A stretch of DNA of 64,000 bases from Stenotrophomonas tumulicola. Its GTDB lineage: Bacteria; Pseudomonadota; Gammaproteobacteria; Xanthomonadales; Xanthomonadaceae. A program made the position numbers and the translations under genes. The notes beneath the pieces are model-generated. The model was given only the letters and a program-made list of their open reading frames with translations, did not search any database and was not told the DNA's origin. Every line of letters begins with the position of its first letter. Position 1 is the first letter of the stretch. The stretch spans positions 62,001 to 126,000 of the forward strand of contig NZ_JACGXS010000005.1 in NCBI RefSeq assembly GCF_014117215.1, read 5' to 3'. This document shows positions 8,842 to 18,647 of the stretch, piece by piece.

Positions 8842-11800
8842 ATGATGTTCCTGATCGCTCCAGCCATCGCCCGGTGGCACGATGGACGTGCAGCCGGTTT
8901 CCTGCGCGTTGCCCTGTGCTGGATGCTTGCCCTGCTGGCCTTGCCCGCATGCGCCGGCGCGCAGGAGGCGGGTTCGCCGCCGCTGCGCGACTATGCCATC
9001 GATGTCTGGACCTCCCGCAACGGCCTCCCACACAACTCGCTGCGCGACATCGCGCAGACGCCCGAAGGCCACCTGTGGTTCGCCACCTGGGAAGGGCTGG
9101 TGCGTTACAACGGACTGGATTTCACCGTGTTCGACCGCAGTACCCGGCCCGGCCTGCTCGACAACGGCGTTGGCGCCTTGCTGGTCGATCGCCAGGGCGG
9201 GCTGTGGATCAGCGACTCGCGCGGCAACATCATCCGCAGATCCCCTGATGGCCAATGGCAGGTGTGGGAGCGCCAGCCACACACGCCCCAGGTGCTCATC
9301 CAGGCCATGCAGATGGACAGCCATGGGCGCCTGTGGCTGCTGTATGAGGGCAAAGGAATCGGTTACCTCGGGCCTGACGGAAACGTGGTCTACCAGGCCC
9401 CGCCGCCGGAGCTGCCGTTCGCGCTGAGCTTCAACAGGATGGTGGTGGACGCACAGGACCGGGTCTGGATCGGCACGCTGGATGGACTGGTGCTGCGTGA
9501 CACCGATGGCGTGCTCAAGCGCGCGCCGGCTGGCTGGGGGTTCGGCAGTGGCTTCGTCTGGCCCCACCGGTCACCGGATGGGGTGATGTGGATCATTGCC
9601 GGTGAACGCATCTACCGGCTGCAGGATGACGGGCCGGAACTGGTGCAGCGCCTGCCGGGACAGATCTACCTGACGGCGATGCTGCAGGACCGCCACGGCG
9701 ATCTGTGGCTGGGTACCGAAAGCCAGGGATTGCTGCGTATTTCCCGCCATGGGCTGGAGCGCCTGCCGGCGGGCCTGGCACTTCCGGGCGGGCGCGTGGT
9801 CAGCCTGCGCGAAGATGCCGAGGGCAGTATCTGGGTCGGGGCCAATGGTGGCCTGTACCGGCTGCGCGAAACCCTGTTCACCAGCTATACCGAACAGGAC
9901 GGCTTGAGCGGTGACTATGTGCGCACCGTGCTGGAGGACCGTACACGCGGGCTGTGGGTCGGCAGCGCCAGTGGCCTGGATCGTCGCGGCGCCGATGGTC
10001 GGTTCATCCGGGTGCAGCTGAACGACCGCGGTGGCAAGGCGCCTTCGGTGCTGAGCCTGGCGCAGGGGCTGGACGGCGACCTGTGGGTTGGAACGTTCGG
10101 CGATGGCGTGTTCCGGCTTGATCCGCAAGGCCATCCGAAGCGGACCTACGGCACCGGCGATGGCATGCCGGGTGGCAACGTGCGTGCGATCAGCGTCGAT
10201 GCGCAGGGCGTGGTATGGGCAGGTACGCAGAAAGGGGTGGTACGCATCGATGCGAAGGGCATGAGCGTGCCGCGCGTCGACGGCATGCCGCAGGGCCTGG
10301 TCACTGCCATGGCGCATGATGCGCAGGGCAACCTGTGGATCGGCACCGTCGAGGGCGTCAGGGTGCTGCGCGGCGACCGGGTGCAATCCATCGACCTGGC
10401 GGCGCTGGGCGGTGGGCGAAGCGTGTTCGGGTTCCAGCAGGTCGGCCAGGCGATGTGGATCAGCAGCGACCGTGGCCTGTACCGGTACCAGGATGACACG
10501 CTGTCCCGGGTCGGGCTGGAGCAGGGCATGCCGGTGGATACCGTGTTCCAGCTCGTACCCGACCGGGTCGGCAATGTATGGATCAGCAGCAACCGTGGCG
10601 TGTTGCGCACCGACATGGGCATGCTCAACGAAGTGGCTGATGGGCGTGCGCCACGGGTGGAGGTGGAGCGTTACAACGAGATCGATGGCATGGCCAATTC
10701 ACAGGCCAACGGCAGCTCCGGCCCGGCAGCGCTGCTGCGCCAGGATGGCAGCATATGGGTCGCCACCGCCGGTGGCCTCAGCACCGTCGATCCATTGCGC
10801 CTGCAACGCTTCCGCGAGCGCCTGGCGCCGCCGGCCGCGATCGAGGACGTGCAGGTCGATGGCACCCCCATCCACTGGGAAGGTCCCCGGCCCAGCCGTA
10901 TCGAGGGTGGACGTCGACTGGCGGTGAGCTTTGTCGGGCTGAGTTACCTGATGTCCGAGCGCATCCGTTACCGCACCCGCCTGGAGGGGTTGGACAACAC
11001 CTGGGTGGAACGCGGACAGCAGCGCAGCGTGGAGTTCATCGGGCTGCCGCCGGGCGACTACACGTTGCATGTGTCGGCGGCGCACCCGGGTGGTGCGTGG
11101 AGCGACAGCGAGGCGATATGGACATTCAGCGTGCAACCGTTCTGGTGGCAGCGGCACAGCGTGCGTGCGGTGGCAGCGCTGCTGCTGCTGGCGGTGCTGG
11201 TGGCGCTGTACCGCTTCCTGATCAACCGGTACAAGGCATCCAACGTGCGCCTGGAACAGAGGGTAGGAGAGGCCACGCGCGACCTGCAGGCGCAGACGGT
11301 ACACCTGCAGGCGCTGAACTCGGAGAAGACCGACCTGGTGGAGCGCCTGGCACTGCAGTCGGAAGCATTCGAACGGCAGGCACGCGAGGACGCACTGACA
11401 GGACTGGCGAACCGGCGTGCATTCGACGAGGCGCTTGCGCGCGATTTCGCGCGTTCGCAGCGCAGCAGGCATCCACTGTGCCTGGTGGTGCTGGACGTGG
11501 ACCACTTCAAGTCGGTCAATGACCGCCATTCGCACAGCGTGGGAGACATGGTGCTGGGCGAGGTGGCGCAGTTGCTGGCATCGGCCTGCCGCGATTCGGA
11601 CATGCCGGCCCGTACCGGGGGGGAAGAGTTCGCGTTGCTGCTCAACGACACACGGCTGGAGGAGGCGGCGCAGGTATGCGCGCGCCTGCACGGGCTGTTC
11701 CACGATCATCCCGATTGGGCGGGAGTGCCGGGATTGCGGGTGACGTTCAGTGCGGGGCTGGTCGAACTGGAAGCGGCCGACCGTACCCCGAAGTTGCTTT

Positions 11801-11868
11801 ACCAGCGCGCCGATCGCGCGCTGTACCGTGCCAAGAGCGACGGCCGCGACCGCACCAGCATCGGATAG
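8842..11868 (+). CDS. Periplasmic-propeller sensor diguanylate cyclase
   Basis: The 1008-residue protein has an N-terminal signal peptide (ending near CAGAQEAG), a long series of Reg_prop propeller blades (repeats of the kind LWFATWEGLVRYNG, VWIGTLDGLVLRD, LWVGTFGDGVFRL), a Y_Y_Y domain, one membrane helix at about 776-796, a coiled coil, and a C-terminal GGDEF domain. The active site is GGEEF (926-930). An RxxD product-inhibition site (R917 to D920) lies five residues before it, and DALTGLANRRAF marks the domain start. It should make cyclic di-GMP in the cytoplasm in response to a periplasmic ligand, likely a glycan by analogy with the HTCS sensors. ATGs at 8842/8845 follow AGGAGA; an upstream in-frame ATG lacks a signal-peptide context. 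Confidence 0.88.
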   Translation: MMFLIAPAIARWHDGRAAGFLRVALCWMLALLALPACAGAQEAGSPPLRDYAIDVWTSRNGLPHNSLRDIAQTPEGHLWFATWEGLVRYNGLDFTVFDRSTRPGLLDNGVGALLVDRQGGLWISDSRGNIIRRSPDGQWQVWERQPHTPQVLIQAMQMDSHGRLWLLYEGKGIGYLGPDGNVVYQAPPPELPFALSFNRMVVDAQDRVWIGTLDGLVLRDTDGVLKRAPAGWGFGSGFVWPHRSPDGVMWIIAGERIYRLQDDGPELVQRLPGQIYLTAMLQDRHGDLWLGTESQGLLRISRHGLERLPAGLALPGGRVVSLREDAEGSIWVGANGGLYRLRETLFTSYTEQDGLSGDYVRTVLEDRTRGLWVGSASGLDRRGADGRFIRVQLNDRGGKAPSVLSLAQGLDGDLWVGTFGDGVFRLDPQGHPKRTYGTGDGMPGGNVRAISVDAQGVVWAGTQKGVVRIDAKGMSVPRVDGMPQGLVTAMAHDAQGNLWIGTVEGVRVLRGDRVQSIDLAALGGGRSVFGFQQVGQAMWISSDRGLYRYQDDTLSRVGLEQGMPVDTVFQLVPDRVGNVWISSNRGVLRTDMGMLNEVADGRAPRVEVERYNEIDGMANSQANGSSGPAALLRQDGSIWVATAGGLSTVDPLRLQRFRERLAPPAAIEDVQVDGTPIHWEGPRPSRIEGGRRLAVSFVGLSYLMSERIRYRTRLEGLDNTWVERGQQRSVEFIGLPPGDYTLHVSAAHPGGAWSDSEAIWTFSVQPFWWQRHSVRAVAALLLLAVLVALYRFLINRYKASNVRLEQRVGEATRDLQAQTVHLQALNSEKTDLVERLALQSEAFERQAREDALTGLANRRAFDEALARDFARSQRSRHPLCLVVLDVDHFKSVNDRHSHSVGDMVLGEVAQLLASACRDSDMPARTGGEEFALLLNDTRLEEAAQVCARLHGLFHDHPDWAGVPGLRVTFSAGLVELEAADRTPKLLYQRADRALYRAKSDGRDRTSIG

Positions 11869-11880
11869 GAATGGCCCGGC

Positions 11881-12531
11881 TCAGCGTGGCCAGGCATTGG
11901 CAATGGTGCAGAACAGGCGTGCTGTCTGTTCGGTGTCATATACCGCGCTATGCGCTTCGCTGGCATCCCAGCCCAGGCCCGCGGCATTGGCCGCGCGCGC
12001 CAGCACGGTCTGTCCGTAAGCAACGCCAGCCAGGGTGACGGTGTCGAAGACGCTGAACGGGTGGAACGGATTGCGCTTGTGCCCCACGCGCTCGACCGCC
12101 GCGTTGACGAAGCCGAGATCGAAATGCGCGTTATGGCCGACCAGGATCGCGCGCTGGCAGCCATATTTCTTCATTGCCGCGCGAATAGGCGCAAAGACGT
12201 GGTCGAGCGCCTGCCTTTCTTCCTTCGCCAGCCGGAACGGGTGGTCCAGGACGATGCCGGTCACTTCCAGCGACTTGGGGTCGATCTCCAGCCCTTCGGC
12301 CGGTATGACGTGTGCACTGGCGGTCTGGCCCGGGAACAGCAGGCCGTCCTCGTCCATTTCGATGGGCACCGCCGCGATTTCCAGCAGGGCATTGCGGCGG
12401 CTGTCGAAGCCCCCGGTTTCCACGTCCACCACCACCGGCAGGAAGCCCCGGAATCGCTGCGACATGACCCTGAACGCCGCAGCGGGGGGAGCGTCTGGAA
12501 GGGCTTGCGGGGGCATGGGGGCATCATTCAT
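11881..12531 (-). CDS. rnt: Ribonuclease T
   Basis: This 216-residue DEDDh exonuclease has the three Exo motifs: VDVETGGFD (D36, E38), [10 protein letters not shown], and [14 protein letters not shown] with the general-base histidine. RNase T is a dimeric 3'-5' exonuclease that trims the 3' ends of tRNA, 5S and 23S rRNA and acts in tRNA end turnover. The first ~25 residues before MSQRFRGF are proline/alanine-rich, and the true start could be internal. It converges with the diguanylate cyclase gene across a 12-base gap. Confidence 0.9.
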   Translation of the reverse strand: MNDAPMPPQALPDAPPAAAFRVMSQRFRGFLPVVVDVETGGFDSRRNALLEIAAVPIEMDEDGLLFPGQTASAHVIPAEGLEIDPKSLEVTGIVLDHPFRLAKEERQALDHVFAPIRAAMKKYGCQRAILVGHNAHFDLGFVNAAVERVGHKRNPFHPFSVFDTVTLAGVAYGQTVLARAANAAGLGWDASEAHSAVYDTEQTARLFCTIANAWPR

Positions 12532-12611
12532 GCGGGAATTCTAGCAGAGCAGCACCCGCTCGCCCCGTTCCGACGGCAACGCAGATGCCGGCATGACGCC
12601 GGGCCTGCGCC

Positions 12612-13319
12612 TCAGACGTTGCTGGTGCTCGAGGTCTCGTCGCGCTTCTCGCGCGGCGGCAACGGCTCTTCGCCATGTACCAGGAACCACACGTTCTCGG
12701 CGATGTTGGTGGCGTGGTCACCGACCCGTTCCAGGTTCTTGGCCATGAACAGCAGGTGCGTGCAGGGGGTGATGTTGCGCGGGTCTTCCATCATGTAGGT
12801 GAGCAGCTCGCGGAACAGCGCGGTGTACTGCGCGTCCAGGCGTGCGTCGTCCGCGCGCAGGGCAAGTGCTGCTTCGACGTTGTTGTCACGGTAGGCTTCG
12901 ATGGCACGACGCACCTGCTGCGCGGCCAGCCGCCCAAGCGCGCGCAAGCCCTGGATCTGCGGCAGCGGCGGCACCTGGCTCAGTGCGATGGAGCGCTTGG
13001 CCACGTTGGCGGCATAGTCGCCGATGCGCTCGATGTCGGCCGGAATGCGCAGCCCGGCGAGGATCTCACGCAGGTCGCGTGCCATTGGCCCGCGCAGCGA
13101 CAGGCGCATGACATCGTGGCTGATCTGCTGCTCCAGTGCATCGATGGCCTCGTCGTTGGCGATGATGCGCTGGGCTGCGTTCTCGTCCCGCTTCTCGATG
13201 ACGTCCAGTGACGCCTCCAACTGGGCGACGGCCATGTCGCCCATGCGCACGATCTCGGCTACCAGCCGCTGCTGCTCTTCATCGTAGCTCTTGACGATGT
13301 GGTCGTTGGGAAGATTCAT
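12612..13319 (-). CDS. phoU: Phosphate-uptake regulator PhoU
   Basis: The 235 residues form two PhoU helical repeats. Each holds the metal-binding acidic signature: RIGDYAANVAKRS in the first and LERVGDHATNIAENV in the second. PhoU couples the PstSCAB transporter to the PhoR kinase so that the Pho regulon is off when phosphate is plentiful. It is the last gene of the pst block on this strand. A REP unit lies in the 67-base gap from pstB, where it could stabilise the upstream mRNA or lower phoU expression. Confidence 0.93.
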   Translation of the reverse strand: MNLPNDHIVKSYDEEQQRLVAEIVRMGDMAVAQLEASLDVIEKRDENAAQRIIANDEAIDALEQQISHDVMRLSLRGPMARDLREILAGLRIPADIERIGDYAANVAKRSIALSQVPPLPQIQGLRALGRLAAQQVRRAIEAYRDNNVEAALALRADDARLDAQYTALFRELLTYMMEDPRNITPCTHLLFMAKNLERVGDHATNIAENVWFLVHGEEPLPPREKRDETSSTSNV

Positions 13320-13333
13320 GGTTGTTCCATCAT

Positions 13334-13359
13334 GTAGAGCCGAGCCATGCCCGGCTGGC
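13334..13359. repeat. GTAG-type REP unit between pstB and phoU
   Basis: The unit reads GTAGAGCCGAGCCATGCCC then GGCTGGC, with one imperfect stem position. It is inside the pst transcript. Confidence 0.65.
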
Positions 13360-13386
13360 GTTGTCTGTGAAGAAGCCGTGGACCGA

Positions 13387-14244
13387 TCAGCCGAACCGAC
13401 CGGTGATGTAGTCTTCAGTCTGCTGCTTGGACGGCTGCGAGAAGATCACTTCGGTACGATCATGTTCGATCAGGTCGCCCAGGTACATGAAGGCGGTGTA
13501 GTCGGAAACGCGGGCGGCCTGCTGCATGTTGTGGGTCACGATGACGATGGTGTAATCGTGCTTGAGCTCTTCCACCAGTTGTTCGATGCGGCTGGTGGAG
13601 ATCGGATCCAGCGCCGAGGTGGGCTCATCCAGCAGCAGTACGTCCGGGCGCAGGGCAACGGCGCGTGCGATGCACAGGCGCTGCTGCTGGCCACCGGACA
13701 GGCCCAGTGCGCTCTGGCCCAGCTTGTCCTTCACCTCGTCCCACAGCGCGCCCTGGCGCAGTGCGTGCTCGACGCGGTCAGCCATGTCCGCCTTGGACAG
13801 GCTCTCATGGTGGCGGATGCCGTAGGCCACGTTCTCGAAGATGGTCATCGGGAACGGTACCGGCTTCTGGAACACCATGCCCACCTTGCTGCGCAGGCGG
13901 TTCATCGGATACTTCGGCGACAGGATATTCTCGCCGTCCAGCAGCACTTCGCCACGTGCCTCCAGCTTCGGATACAGCGCATAGATGCGGTTGAAGATGC
14001 GCAGCAGGGTGGACTTGCCGCAACCGGAGGGACCGATCAGCGCAGTCACGCGCTTTTCCGGTATTTCAATGTCGATGCTCTTCAGGGCATGGAACTTGTC
14101 GTAGTAGAAGTCCAGCCCGCGCGCGGCCAGCTTGACCGGCGCCGGGGTGGCCAGCGATTCATGCGAGGCCGGCACCACGATGCGCTGCATCGGCACGGCG
14201 TTGGAAAGATCGTTCATGGCGATGTCCGTGGAAAGGTCAGTCAT
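13387..14244 (-). CDS. pstB: Phosphate ABC transporter ATP-binding protein PstB
   Basis: About 285 residues with Walker [10 protein letters not shown], the signature [16 protein letters not shown] and Walker [13 protein letters not shown], followed by the switch histidine in [22 protein letters not shown] near the front and the phosphate-transporter hallmark DGENIL identify PstB. It powers PstCA in the inner membrane. The start at 14244 (MTDLSTD) overlaps the pstA stop by eight bases; an ATG at 14217 (MNDLSNAV) is the alternative, and both leave an unusually long N-terminal tail before the ATPase fold. Confidence 0.93.
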   Translation of the reverse strand: MTDLSTDIAMNDLSNAVPMQRIVVPASHESLATPAPVKLAARGLDFYYDKFHALKSIDIEIPEKRVTALIGPSGCGKSTLLRIFNRIYALYPKLEARGEVLLDGENILSPKYPMNRLRSKVGMVFQKPVPFPMTIFENVAYGIRHHESLSKADMADRVEHALRQGALWDEVKDKLGQSALGLSGGQQQRLCIARAVALRPDVLLLDEPTSALDPISTSRIEQLVEELKHDYTIVIVTHNMQQAARVSDYTAFMYLGDLIEHDRTEVIFSQPSKQQTEDYITGRFG

Positions 14245-15100
14245 GGGAGATGCGGTTGCGCAGCAGGATGCCACGGGCGGAGAGGCTGACCAGCAGCACG
14301 AACACGGTCAGCACCAGCGCGCCGGCCCAGGCCAGCACCTGCCAGGATTCGTACGGGCTGCCGGCGAACTGGTTCATCACTACCGGCACCGAGGCCATCG
14401 GCTGGAACACGTTGTTGCTCCAGTACTGGTTGCCGAACGCGGTGAACAGCAGCGGTGCGGTTTCGCCGGAGATGCGTGCCAGCGCCAGCAGGATGCCGGT
14501 GACGATGCCCGCCGATGCACTGCGGTACAGCACCTGCACGGTTACCTTCCATTGCGGGATGCCCAGCGAAAGCGCGGCTTCGCGCATCTGCGAAGGCACC
14601 AGGCGCAGCATCTCGTCGGTGGTGCGTACCACCACCGGCAGCACGATGAAGGCCAGCGCCAACGCACCGGCGAAGGCAGAGAAGCTGCCACCGGTCTGCA
14701 TCACGTACAGGGTATAGATGAACAGGCCAAGCACGATGGACGGTGCGGACAGCAGGATGTCATTGACGAAGCGGACCACGGTGCCGGCCTTGCGGGCGTT
14801 GCCGTACTCGGCCAGCCAGGTGCCGGCCAGCACGCCCAGCGGCGTACCGATGCCGATCGCCATCGCGCACATCACCGCGCTGCCGTAGAACGCATTGGCC
14901 AGGCCGCCTTCCTGCATCGGCGGTGGGGTCATCTGGGTGAACAGTGCCCAGTTGATGCCCGGGATGCCCTTGGAGAACAGCGTCCACAGGATCCAGCCGA
15001 GGAAGAACAGGCCGAACCCGGCGGTGACGACGGAAAGCAGGATCGCAATGACGTTGCCGATGCGACGGCGCAGGTACAGCGATTCAGTGGCGGTGGACAT
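14237..15100 (-). CDS. pstA: Phosphate ABC transporter permease PstA
   Basis: The 287-residue inner-membrane permease has about six helices and a BPD_transp_1 domain. The EAA loop reads [13 protein letters not shown] and the family segment [15 protein letters not shown] is present. It pairs with PstC to form the phosphate channel. Its ATG shares one base with the pstC stop, so translation is coupled. [13 protein letters not shown] and the basic RRRIGN N-terminus fit PstA. Confidence 0.94.
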   Translation of the reverse strand: MSTATESLYLRRRIGNVIAILLSVVTAGFGLFFLGWILWTLFSKGIPGINWALFTQMTPPPMQEGGLANAFYGSAVMCAMAIGIGTPLGVLAGTWLAEYGNARKAGTVVRFVNDILLSAPSIVLGLFIYTLYVMQTGGSFSAFAGALALAFIVLPVVVRTTDEMLRLVPSQMREAALSLGIPQWKVTVQVLYRSASAGIVTGILLALARISGETAPLLFTAFGNQYWSNNVFQPMASVPVVMNQFAGSPYESWQVLAWAGALVLTVFVLLVSLSARGILLRNRISHD

Positions 15101-16068
15101 CAGTTGCCCTCCTTGCGGGACAGGCGCATCAGCATCAGGCGGGCAATGGCGAGCACCACGAAGGTGACGATGAACAGCACGAAGCCGAGCAGCAGCAGCG
15201 CCGAACGGTAGGTCTCGGTGGCTTCGCCGAAGTCATTGGCGATCAGTGCGGCGATGGTGGTGCCCGGCTCCAGCAGCGATGGCGACAGGCGCACGCTGTT
15301 GCCGATCACGAAGGCCACCGCCATGGTCTCGCCCAGCGCGCGGCCCAGGCCGAGGAAGATGCCGCCGATCACCGCGGAACGGGTGTAGGGCAACACGATG
15401 TCCCAGCTCACTTCCCACTTGGTCGAACCCAGCGCATAGGCCGATTCCTTCAGGCGGGTGGGCACGGTGAGGAATACTTCGCGCATCACCGAGGAGATGA
15501 AGGGGATGACCATGATGGCCAGCACGAAGCCGGCGGTCAGCATGCCGATGCCCAATGGTGGGCCCTGGAACATCGGGCCGATGATCGGCCATTCGCCCAG
15601 GGTTTCGTTGAGGAACGGGGTGACGTATTCGGTCATCACCGGCACCAGCACGAACAGGCCCCACATGCCATAGATGATCGAGGGAATGCCGGCAAGCAGC
15701 TCGATGGCGGTGCCGATCGGGCCACGCAGCCAGCGCGGGGCCACTTCGGTGAGGAAGAAGGCGATGCCGAAACTCACCGGCACCGCGATGAGCATCGCGA
15801 TCAGTGCGGTGACCAGGGTGCCGTAGATCGGCGCCAATGCGCCGAACTTGTTTTCCACCGGATTCCATTCGGAGGAATAGAAGAAGCTCAGGCCCTGCGA
15901 TTCCAGGGCATGGCGACCACCCCACAGCATCGACAGCGCGGCGCTGGCCAGCGCGACAAGAACGAAGATGACCGTGCCGACCAGCACCCATCGGAAGATG
16001 CGGTCGTTGCGTGCGTCACGCGTATCGCGCGTGGAGGGTGCGGCTACAGGCTGGGCGATGGCATTCAT
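15100..16068 (-). CDS. pstC: Phosphate ABC transporter permease PstC
   Basis: This 322-residue permease has six or so membrane helices, the long periplasmic loop typical of PstC, the EAA region LKESAYALGSTKWEVSW and the conserved GLGRALGETMAVAFVIGN. It forms the transmembrane pathway with PstA. The start is the ATG of MNAIAQPVAA, since further upstream codons lie in the gap from pstS. That gap carries a hairpin just after pstS that may reduce read-through into this gene. Confidence 0.94.
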   Translation of the reverse strand: MNAIAQPVAAPSTRDTRDARNDRIFRWVLVGTVIFVLVALASAALSMLWGGRHALESQGLSFFYSSEWNPVENKFGALAPIYGTLVTALIAMLIAVPVSFGIAFFLTEVAPRWLRGPIGTAIELLAGIPSIIYGMWGLFVLVPVMTEYVTPFLNETLGEWPIIGPMFQGPPLGIGMLTAGFVLAIMVIPFISSVMREVFLTVPTRLKESAYALGSTKWEVSWDIVLPYTRSAVIGGIFLGLGRALGETMAVAFVIGNSVRLSPSLLEPGTTIAALIANDFGEATETYRSALLLLGFVLFIVTFVVLAIARLMLMRLSRKEGN

Positions 16069-16134
16069 GGGTACGCAGGGCGGCCATTGGGGGGCAGGGT
16101 GGTGCGGTGTCGTGCGTGCAGCGCTGGACAAGCA

Positions 16135-16159
16135 CGGTGCCCGCACGGGGCGGGCACCG
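16135..16159 (-). promoter_or_regulatory. Intercistronic hairpin after pstS (possible attenuator)
   Basis: A perfect 10-bp stem (CGGTGCCCGC/GCGGGCACCG) with a five-base loop begins nine bases after the pstS stop codon on the transcribed strand. It has no U-run, so it looks like an mRNA-stability or partial-termination element. Such elements are common between a binding protein and its permease, where more binding protein is needed. Confidence 0.5.
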
Positions 16160-16167
16160 CATCTGCA

Positions 16168-17253
16168 TTACTTCAGCTCGGTGCCCCAGTAGGCTTCGAT
16201 CTGCGTGACCAGCTCGGCCGGCAGCGGCACGTAGTGCAGCTCGTTGGCCTGTTCCTGGCCGCTTTCCAGGGCCCACTTGAAGAACGCCAGGGCGTCCTGG
16301 TTGCGCTTGGCATCCTTGGGCTGCTTCTGCATCAGCATGAAGTTGGTGGCGGTGATCGGCCATGCCTGCTCGCCCGGTGCATTGGTGATGACCAGGTCGA
16401 AATCCTTGGCGCTGGCCCAGTCGGCGCTGGCCGCGGCTGCGGCGAAGGTTTCGGCGTTCGGCTGCACCCAGCTGCCGGCGGCGTTCTGCAGCGAGCTGTA
16501 CGGCATGTTGTTCTGCAGCGCGTAGGCCAGTTCGACGTAGCCTACGGCGCCCTTGATCTGCTTGACGTACGACGCCACGCCTTCGTTGCCCTTGCCGCCC
16601 ACGCCGTCGGGCCACTGCACCGAGGTGCCTTCGCCGACCTTGCCCTTCCAGTCAGCGCTGACCTTGGACAGGTAGTTGGTGAAATTGAAGGTGGTGCCCG
16701 AACCATCCGAACGGTGCACCAGGGTGATCTTGCCGTCGGGCAGGGTGACACCGGGGTTGGCGGCGACGATGGCCGGATCGTTCCAGGTCTTGATCTTGCC
16801 CAGGAAGATGTCCGCCAACAGGGTGCCGGTGAGGCGCAGCTTGCCCGGCTCCAGGCCTTCGATGTTGACTACCGGCACCACGCCGCCGATGGCCGAGGGA
16901 AACTGGGCCAGGCCGGCCTGCGCCAGTTCTTCACTGCTCAGTGGCTTGTCCGATGAACCGAAATCGACGGTGCCGGCCTTGATCTGGGCGATGCCGCCGC
17001 CGGAACCGATGGACTGATAATTGATCTTCGCGCCGGTAGCGGCGTTGTAATCGGCCGACCACTTGGAAACCAGCGGGAAGATGAAGGAGGCGCCGGCGCC
17101 GGAGACTTCAGCGCTGACCTTGTCGCCAGCGGCGGGGGCGGATGCATCGGCCGCCGGCTGCTGGGCGGTCGGCGCTTCGCTGCCGCCGCAGGCGGCCAGG
17201 CCGAGGACGATGGCCAGGGAAAGGGTGGCCAGGCCGGCCTTCTGCAGTTTCAT
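16168..17253 (-). CDS. pstS: Phosphate-binding protein PstS (lipoprotein copy)
   Basis: This 361-residue binding protein has a lipoprotein signal (VLGLAACGG) and a linker rich in Ala/Pro/Ser. The mature PstS fold follows, with phosphate-ligand motifs GAGASFIFPLVSKW, GSGGGIAQIKAGTVDFGSSD and HRSDGSGTTFNFTNYL. It captures phosphate in the periplasm for PstCAB. It lies directly upstream of pstC. A second, closely related gene is 285 bases upstream. The two share most motifs, but only this copy is predicted to be lipidated. A candidate Pho box lies 65 bases before its ATG. Confidence 0.94.
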   Translation of the reverse strand: MKLQKAGLATLSLAIVLGLAACGGSEAPTAQQPAADASAPAAGDKVSAEVSGAGASFIFPLVSKWSADYNAATGAKINYQSIGSGGGIAQIKAGTVDFGSSDKPLSSEELAQAGLAQFPSAIGGVVPVVNIEGLEPGKLRLTGTLLADIFLGKIKTWNDPAIVAANPGVTLPDGKITLVHRSDGSGTTFNFTNYLSKVSADWKGKVGEGTSVQWPDGVGGKGNEGVASYVKQIKGAVGYVELAYALQNNMPYSSLQNAAGSWVQPNAETFAAAAASADWASAKDFDLVITNAPGEQAWPITATNFMLMQKQPKDAKRNQDALAFFKWALESGQEQANELHYVPLPAELVTQIEAYWGTELK

Positions 17254-17317
17254 GCGTCACTCCATAGCGGGTTGGTGCCGGCACGTCCGGCGGTTGCAGC
17301 TATGAAATGATGTTTTT

Positions 17318-17335
17318 GTTACAGCCTGATGACGC
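17318..17335 (-). promoter_or_regulatory. Candidate Pho box upstream of pstS (lipoprotein copy)
   Basis: On the minus strand the site reads GCGTCATCAGGCTGTAAC. It matches the 18-base PhoB consensus (two CTGTCA-type half-sites 11 bases apart) at 12 of 18 positions by my count. A further CTGTCAC lies just upstream of it. It is 65 bases before the ATG. Confidence 0.5.
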
Positions 17336-17450
17336 AGGTGACAGCGGCGCGTCGTGCCCCGCCAGGCGGGGCTTTCGCGGTTCCCGGCCAGGCCGGGTGG
17401 GCATCCTGCCGGCCCGAACTGCGCGGCTTCGCCCAACTGGGGGACGAAAC

Positions 17451-17523
17451 AAAAAAAGGCGCGGAACCCCTGGGGGTCACGCGCCCGGTGGAGCCGGCAG
17501 GGGGAGAGAGTCCCCGCCGGCTC
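17451..17523 (-). terminator. Rho-independent terminator after the second pstS
   Basis: On the minus strand the stop of the upstream pstS is followed by a GC-rich hairpin (GAGCCGGC...GCCGGCTC, 17491-17523). A second hairpin (GGCGCG...CGCGCC, 17458-17485) runs straight into TTTTTTTG. The second is a textbook terminator, so the two pstS genes appear to be separate transcripts, each with its own Pho box. Confidence 0.8.
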
Positions 17524-17537
17524 CGTGCCTGCGGGGT

Positions 17538-18557
17538 TCAGTACTTCAGGTTCTGCGACCAGTAGGTCTCGATCTGCTGGACCAGCGCGTCCGGCAGCGG
17601 CACGTAGTCCAGCTGCTTGGCCTGTGCATCGCCGTTCTTGTAGATCCAGCGGAAGAACTCCTGGGTTGCCTTGGCGTTGGCCACGTCCTTGGGCTGCTTG
17701 CGCACCAGGATGAAGTTGGTGGCGGTGATCGGCCAGGATTGCGCGCCCGGCGCATTGGTCATCACCAGGTAGAAATCCTTGGCGCTGGCCCAGTCGGCGC
17801 TGGCGGCGGCCGCGGCGAACGATTCATCCGAAGGCTGCACGAACTGGCCGGATGCATTCTTCATCGAAGCATGCGACATCTTGTTCTGCAGCGCGTAGGA
17901 CAGCTCGACATAGCCGATGCCGCCCTTGATCTGCTTCACGTAGGCAGCCACGCCTTCATTGCCCTTGCCGCCGATGCCCGCCGGCCACTGCACCGAGGTG
18001 CCTTCGCCGACCTTGGTCTTCCACTCCGGGCTGACTTTGGACAGGTAATTGACGAAGTTGAAGGTGGTGCCCGAACCGTCCGAGCGGTGCACGATGGTGA
18101 CCTTGGCCGAGGGCAGGGTCAGGCCGGGATTCAGTGCCGCGATGGCCGGGTCATTCCAGGTCTTGATCTTGCCGAGGAAGATGTTGGCCAGGGTGGGGCC
18201 GTCCAGCTTCAGGGCGCCCGGCGCGACGCCGGCGACGTTGACCACCGGCACCACGCCGCCGATCACCGACGGGAACTGGGCCAGGCCCGCGGAGGCCAGC
18301 TCTTCCGGCTTCAGCGGGGCATCGGAGGAGCCGAAATCGACCGTGGCGGCCTTGATCTGCGCGATGCCACCACCGGAACCGATGGACTGGTAATTGACTT
18401 TCTTGCCGGTGGCGGCGGTGTAGTCGGCCGACCACTTGGACATCACCGGGAAGATGAAGGACGCGCCGGCGCCGGTTACATCGGCGGCGTTGGCGGCGAA
18501 GACGGACGACGCGGCCAGGATGGCGACGGCAGCGCGCGACTTGATGACGTGGATCAC
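17538..18557 (-). CDS. pstS: Phosphate-binding protein PstS (soluble copy)
   Basis: This 339-residue paralog has a classical Sec signal peptide (IHVIKSRAAVAILAASSVFAANA) with no lipobox. It keeps the same ligand motifs (GAGASFIFPVMSKW, GSGGGIAQIKAATVDFGSSD, HRSDGSGTTFNF). The GTG at 18557 is chosen because CAGGAG lies eight bases before it and the signal peptide starts there. It ends at a strong terminator and has its own candidate Pho box, so it is likely an independently PhoB-controlled, freely diffusing binder that feeds the same PstCAB. A porin of the OprP type is next door upstream. Confidence 0.92.
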   Translation of the reverse strand: MIHVIKSRAAVAILAASSVFAANAADVTGAGASFIFPVMSKWSADYTAATGKKVNYQSIGSGGGIAQIKAATVDFGSSDAPLKPEELASAGLAQFPSVIGGVVPVVNVAGVAPGALKLDGPTLANIFLGKIKTWNDPAIAALNPGLTLPSAKVTIVHRSDGSGTTFNFVNYLSKVSPEWKTKVGEGTSVQWPAGIGGKGNEGVAAYVKQIKGGIGYVELSYALQNKMSHASMKNASGQFVQPSDESFAAAAASADWASAKDFYLVMTNAPGAQSWPITATNFILVRKQPKDVANAKATQEFFRWIYKNGDAQAKQLDYVPLPDALVQQIETYWSQNLKY

Positions 18558-18647
18558 GGGGAGACTCCTGGGTAAGAGCGGCAGGCGATTGCCTGCCGTG
18601 CTGGCGCACATTGCATAACGGCCGGGTGACATGGCTGCGTCCGTTAC

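Noticed and set aside
17307..18575. A 422-residue plus-strand frame over the soluble pstS
   Set aside because: It is antisense to a well-supported pstS and has shadow composition.
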